This document shows, one piece after another, positions 59,761-64,000 of a DNA stretch of 64,000 nt. This DNA comes from Prorocentrum cordatum. Its lineage: Eukaryota > Sar > Dinophyceae > Prorocentrales > Prorocentraceae. Both the position numbers and the translations under genes were made by a program. The DNA lies in the NCBI GenBank assembly GCA_963575745.1, contig CAUYUJ010016294.1:1-64000 (forward strand), written 5' to 3'. Position 1 is the stretch's first letter. Every line of letters starts with the position of its first letter. The notes beneath the pieces were generated by a model. That model was not told the origin of the DNA. It saw nothing but the letters and a program-made list of their open reading frames with translations, and ran no database searches.

Positions 59761-60195
59761 CGCCCGTAACAAAACAACCGGATCCGGACCAACCCGTTTT
59801 GCCGGAGACTTCCTCACGAAAACGATGAAAACATGGCTGCGGCCTAGGCGCGGCGAGGGGGCCGTGCACCAGGGGTCCCAACAATAGTTATTCTTTAGAA
59901 GTAATCATGTTCAACAACAACAACAACACCGCAAACAGCAACAACAACGATCCGCACTGCAGAATCTCACTTCACCCACGCGGCCAGGGACAGTGAATGA
60001 CCGTTCGGCCCCCTCACTCTGACATGACGAGCACTGAAAACGCCGAGTAGAAGCGGCTGTGCACTTCTGAGCGCCAGACGGCCAGACAACAAACGCACGA
60101 GAGGGGCGGGGTGGCGTATGGCCCATCCACGCCCGCCTATAGCGGCGTGGGGGATGTTCCCATTCACAGGGAGGAAGATTCAGATCGACCGTGCC
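59761..60195. other. No gene recognised; short AAC tract
   Basis: CAACAACAACAACACCGC at 59912-59930. The remainder lies 3' of the LINE remnant and may include its untranslated end. Confidence 0.4.
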
Positions 60196-61465
60196 TCAGG
60201 GCGCGGTCCCGCCTGGCTCGCTGTTGCTGTGCATCTGTCGTCGTTCCGTGAGCGAGCGATGCCTTCAGGTTGCGATGCGCATGGAAGCATCGCGCACCGA
60301 TGCGAATCGCTGCGCGGCGGCAGATTGCGCAGGTTGCGCCGTTGCATTCGTTGTCGGCTCCGAGGCCGAAGATCAGAGCGGGGTGGGGAGGGCGAGGGAA
60401 GGGGCTCGCGGAGGACGGGGCAGGAGAAGTCGTGGGACATGGAGTCTGGGGCACCACTGCACCCAGAGAGACAATCGACAACTCCGCGCGCATGCGCGCG
60501 GTGGGAAGTCGTCCAGACGTCCGCGAGGGTCTTCAGACGTGACCACTGCCATGGAGGCCTCTGCAGGCGGAGCGTGGCCAGGCAATCGCCCCAGCGCTCC
60601 GCAGTCGTGCCGCTAAGAGTTTCCAGCAGGCCCCAAGCACGTAGGCGTTTGGTGATAGAGAGAAGCTCGAAGCGAGGAGGAGATAATCTGTTGAACCTTT
60701 GGCTAGCGCGCGCTGGTGAGGGCGGTGGCCTGCTCGTGGCGAGCCACCTGCTGCCCCTCGCCTCAGTGGCGCTGGGAAATCACGCGGGGCGGCGGTTCAC
60801 GCGGGGGAGATTGAAACCGCTGAAGGATACCCTGCCCACTCTTCGAGCAGGGCGCGCTCCATGTGCCTTGCAGCCGCTCGACGTGGGGAGGGGGCCCATC
60901 TGTGCCGCCATTTCGGGCCACTCGTCGGGCTGCTGCTGTCGACCCCCGAGAATATGGAAATTTAGCGCAGTGCCGCAAGCTCGATGCGCTCAATAGGAGG
61001 GCGGTCGCAGGGGCGACGAAAGTGCGTGTCCCGTGGAACCAAACAAATCAGCCTTGCGGAACGCACTCGGCGGCAGCCGTAGGATTTGGTGAAGCGCGAC
61101 TTTCTCCTTGAGAACAAAGAGCGGGGTATCGGATAAAGCTGAACTGAATAATTCAGCGTGGATGCATCAGTGCTACTGCACACTCGGGTGCTCGCACTTG
61201 ACGGGCGTTCAGCGCGTGGGATTTCGAAAGAGAGACCGCGCTTCGCGAGCCGCTTCAGCCCAGATGAGCTGTTCCGTCGCGCCCGGACCAAACTGAACGC
61301 TGAGGTGTTTGGCATGGGAGGCAATCTTTATGTCCGCCCAGCGAGGTATGTACCCCTGCAGATATGAGCGGAGTCTATCCGATACATCGGGGGTGAGATC
61401 TGCCGGCAGAGGAACACCCGCCGTCTTGCCTGTTTGCAATTTCAAGCGCCAGTGCCCCGGCGCGC
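60196..61465 (-). pseudogene. Retroelement 3 thumb and C-terminal Cys/His region
   Basis: PRWADIKIASHAKHLSVQFG then PGATEQLIWAEAAREA (61445-61209) matches the YLGxxxGPxA..xxW thumb strand of these elements. KSRFTKSYGCRRVRSARLIC follows. Near 60530-60430 a frame reads WSRLKTLADVWTTSHRAHAR, VVDCLSGCSGAPDSMSHDFS then CPVL, the C..C...H..C module typical of their C-termini. At least three frame changes are needed to connect them. Confidence 0.7.
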
Positions 61466-62289
61466 TCAGAAAAGGGGTAATCCCCAGTCAAATATCGCAG
61501 GCGGGGCCGAACCAACCCAGTGTCGTCGGCGCGACCGCCGACCCCCCCGGCACTTGCCGAGAGACGACGACGACATCTCCCCCGCCAGATGGCGCAAGAT
61601 CGCGTGCATTGCTATTGCCCAGACCACGCCTGATAGTGCGCATTCTTGCGTTACTCTCGATTGGAGGTCATGCAGAAACTGTTGTGATCCCTGGATCGCG
61701 GCCAATCCTCGTGGGCCGACATGAGGGGGGACAGTGGAGCTGATGCAGCACGTTGGAAGGCCAAGCCGCTCGAGGACCGACCGCGACCAGTCGCGCCGGT
61801 CGATATCAAAGGCAACGAGGGCAGAAGCGTTCGCTGCTGCACATCTGTGGATGCTGGCTCGACGCGCAGCCGCGTCGAGCCTCGAGATGTTGCCCCGCGA
61901 GTGCCTACCTGGCACGGGGCCCCGTTGGACTTCGCGCGCCCTGGCCATCCCCAGACACTTTGGCTTGTGGTTCGCAGCAGAGGCCGCAAATTTTGCGTCT
62001 GAGTTCCGCGACGAAAGTGGCCTAATCTGCGATGGCCTCCCCATGCGCTTGTGCGCATCGAGAATCTCGCGACCCTTTGGCTATATCAAAGGGCGAGTCG
62101 TTGAGGGGCTCTGGGATGTAGTGGCCAGCCCTGAGATGCTGCGGGGGCCCGTGGGGGATGCCGAACTGGGTCTCGGAGGCCATCCAAGCCTTGTGGGGGG
62201 CCTATCAGGGCAGGGGGCATTCTGTCGCGCGCGTTTGATGGTCTGGCGTCGGTCTTCAACGCTTGGGGCCGCCATGTCGGCCATGCTCT
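61466..62289 (-). pseudogene. Retroelement 3 reverse transcriptase domain
   Basis: Near 62240 one frame reads ARQNAPCPD and the next frame PHKAWMASE, together matching the usual APGPDG..Y.AW of LINE RTs with one indel. From 62044 a single frame gives RPLSSRNSDAKFAASAANHK, VQRGPVPGRHSRGNISRLDA, LVAFDIDRRDWSRSVLERLG (motif A Asp) and RVTQECALSGVVWAIAMHAI (motif B). The motif C position just after reads as a GDV-like word only in another frame, so the catalytic pair is lost or obscured. Confidence 0.8.
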
Positions 62290-63006
62290 GGGCTAGGTCT
62301 CGCCTGTCGAGGTGCCTCTGGATCTCCTGCTTGTGCGCAGGCTGCGCCCGGAGGACCTTGGGCCAGCAGGCGCGGGGCGCCTCTTGGATCTTCTGGGGGT
62401 CCCTGTCGATGGCCCCTGGAGTGACCTCTAGGGCGTGCTCTGGTCGGATCCCCGCTGGACTGAATCGGCAGCCCCTCGGTCTTCGCGTCGTGGCTCTCTG
62501 GCGAGTGGCTGCGAAGTTTTACATGGCCCGCGGCAACTTGGTGGTCTCCCGCGCGCTGAGCAGCTTGAGCAGCTTGAGCGGCGCGCGGCTGCTTGGCATC
62601 CAGCTCTGCAGCGCGCGTCGACTTTTCCTGCCTCCGAAGCGCGTCAGCCGAGTGATGCTATGCGAACCCATCTCGAACAGTCGCGTAGCGCTTGCCGCCC
62701 TCCGTCGTCGAGATGAGTAGAGCCACCAGCTGAACATCTTGTCGCCAGACAGCCTTCGGACTGCTGCGAAAGACGACATTGCGCCTCCCTCGAGCTCGTC
62801 TGCCGCCTTCGCGGCAGGGCAGTCGCTGAGGTTCATCTCTGGTTTGTTTGTCATCCCCCTTCATATTATCTGTGATGCACTACACTGAAACACAAGGGAG
62901 AAGCGCCGAGGCCGTCGGCAGCAACGAGTCAACTCAATAAATCCTCATATCTGACGTCCGTGAACGCCAGATCTGGGCTGTGCTGGTCATCGGCGTTAGA
63001 TGGTGC
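62290..63006 (-). pseudogene. Retroelement 3 linker between endonuclease and RT
   Basis: No domain is expected or seen. Short open frames on the minus strand (62519-62864) are interrupted by stops. The strand and position between two domains of the same element are the reason for assigning it here. Confidence 0.5.
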
Positions 63007-63996
63007 CTAGCTCTTCAGAGTGAGGTGTGAGATCGAGTGGTCGCTGAGCCTGGACTGCGACATCTCAATGGGGTCCGAGTCGACGGTGAGATAGATGTCA
63101 GAGTCGAGGAGGTAGTGCCCTGGAATGCCGATGAAAACGCGGTCGATCGCCGAAGCCGTATAATTCTGCCCACTGAAGCGCGTCGGTATTTCCGAGCGCA
63201 TCCCTCGAGTAAGATTAAGTGGCGACCGCCGGAAAGCTTCGCCAGGCAGATGAGTGCGAGCGCCAAGTAGTGGGGCAGCCGAGGGCGGCGTCTCGTCGTA
63301 GCTGCGCGGCGCCCCCTCTCTGATTCTGAAATCGCCCATCGCAGTGCGTGGCCGAGTAAGGGTCTCTCCTCTGTGTTCCAGTCCAGGCTGCGCCTGGAGG
63401 AGGGGGGGGGGATGTTCGACTTTTCGGCAGGCGAAATGTCAGAATTGCGAACGCTCATGATCTGGCAATGTTAATGTCTGGATGTGGCGGGGAAAGAAGG
63501 GCGCCCCGACCAGGCAGAAGTTTAATCGACGTCTAGAGGGTGGTGTCTTGTAGACAACGTGGCCAGGAAAGAAGAAAAAGCCGCTCCACCTTCGCGCTTG
63601 AGATGCCTGAGACTGGTAGAACTTGTAGTGGTGCGGGGAGCTGCCGGTGAGCGCCTCTATCTGCCGTCGATCACTGGGGGTTTCCTGGACGGGAATGGTC
63701 GCCCCCTTCTTGATGTAGCGCTCGGGCTTCAGAAGCCTGTGGTGGCGTCGGCGAGCTGTGCAGCAGTGCAGGCCGTGAGCGTTCGAAGAAACTTGTTGAG
63801 CGCATCTATGCTGTGCTCGCTCCAGACGGGGGCTCCAGCGTGTAACCGACCGCGTGGCTGTATGAATGGCGCGGGATAGAGTTTGGAATTCTGTAGTACT
63901 TGTCTGCTTGTCGGTGCTCATGCGATGCGCTGCAGCTCGATTCCATCGAAGTTGCTTAGCAACAGCTGCGTTGCCGCCGGCCCCCCGCAGGGACAA
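63007..63996 (-). pseudogene. Retroelement 3 endonuclease (EEP/APE) domain
   Basis: Two stretches in one frame are separated by a TGA at 63439-63441. The first has IPVQETPSDRRQIEAL, whose Glu matches the metal-binding Glu of LQE(T/S). The second starts MGDFRIREG, contains SAIDRVFIGIPGHYLL and VDSDPIEMSQSRLSDHSISH, where SDH carries the catalytic Asp-His. The family nicks target DNA to prime reverse transcription. A G9 run at 63402-63410 in the middle is a likely slippage site. Confidence 0.8.
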
Positions 63997-64000
63997 TGGG

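Larger units (their letters stand above)
60196..63996 (-). mobile_element. Retroelement 3: APE-type LINE, decayed, runs off right edge
   Basis: The minus strand encodes, in order from the right edge, an apurinic-like endonuclease (QET near 63675, GDF near 63335, LSDH near 63030), an RT (APxPD near 62235, AFD and SG motifs at 61500-61860), a thumb with FGPGA, and a C-terminal RLKTLADVWTTSHRAH...C...C...SH...C motif near 60430-60530. This is the architecture of jockey/L1-like non-LTR elements. Stops and frameshifts occur in every domain, and the RT catalytic acidic pair is not recognisable. The left end has no clear poly-A; the right end is outside the window. Confidence 0.85.

Noticed and set aside
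61734-62720. 328-codon plus-strand ORF
   Set aside because: It lies antisense to the RT domain of retroelement 3, whose minus-strand motifs are clear. The plus-strand product has no recognisable features.
1-64000. Dinoflagellate spliced-leader or rRNA sequence
   Set aside because: I looked for the spliced-leader core TTTTGGCTCAAG and its complement and for conserved rRNA words, and found none.

Overview
This window looks like nuclear DNA from a dinoflagellate or a similarly repeat-bloated protist. The support is indirect. There are three decayed reverse-transcriptase retroelements, two of a kind I associate with dinoflagellate genomes. Trinucleotide microsatellites are very dense (GGA/TCC, CGT, TTG, GAT). 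Many short inverted-repeat elements occur in several copies. No compact operon-like or intact conserved gene is visible. One 100-base N run shows this is a scaffold assembly. I cannot name a species, and I saw no spliced-leader sequence, rRNA, tRNA or CRISPR array.

Layout. 1-7.3 kb holds microsatellites, a roughly 260-bp repeat attached to TTG arrays, and the first short inverted-repeat elements. 7.9-11.0 kb is a very GC-rich minus-strand retroelement (reverse transcriptase, Cys/His motif, restriction-like endonuclease) broken by two in-frame TGA codons and a frameshift. 11-13.5 kb is TCC/GGA tracts. 14.1-17.7 kb carries three copies of a composite element with inverted CCCTACCTAGG ends around variable arrays of an 11-bp unit. 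18-25.7 kb holds several degenerate minisatellites. 26.6-28.1 kb is the 3' end of a plus-strand LINE with an RNase H domain. 28.5-38 kb is dense with nested short elements, including an 80-bp A-tailed insert with a 14-bp target duplication, and a 72-bp satellite. 38.4-45.2 kb is four tandem copies of a 1.5-1.9 kb macro-unit built around CGT arrays, with a diverged relative at 48.1-48.9 kb. 49.3-55.4 kb repeats the short element families, with two possible coding fragments and one 189-codon ORF. 55.5-59.8 kb is a 1.1-kb GAT array, a 1.1-kb foldback element and other satellites. 60.2-64.0 kb is a long decayed minus-strand LINE (APE-type endonuclease plus reverse transcriptase) running off the right edge.

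No set of genes here visibly works together. The organising theme is mobile DNA: autonomous retroelements, all inactivated, and at least seven families of short non-autonomous-looking elements that recur, nest in one another and carry or adjoin expanding simple repeats. The composite modules at 14.1-17.7 kb, the F1 family and the CGT macro-repeat are the best candidates for something undescribed. Coding calls outside the retroelements are tentative.
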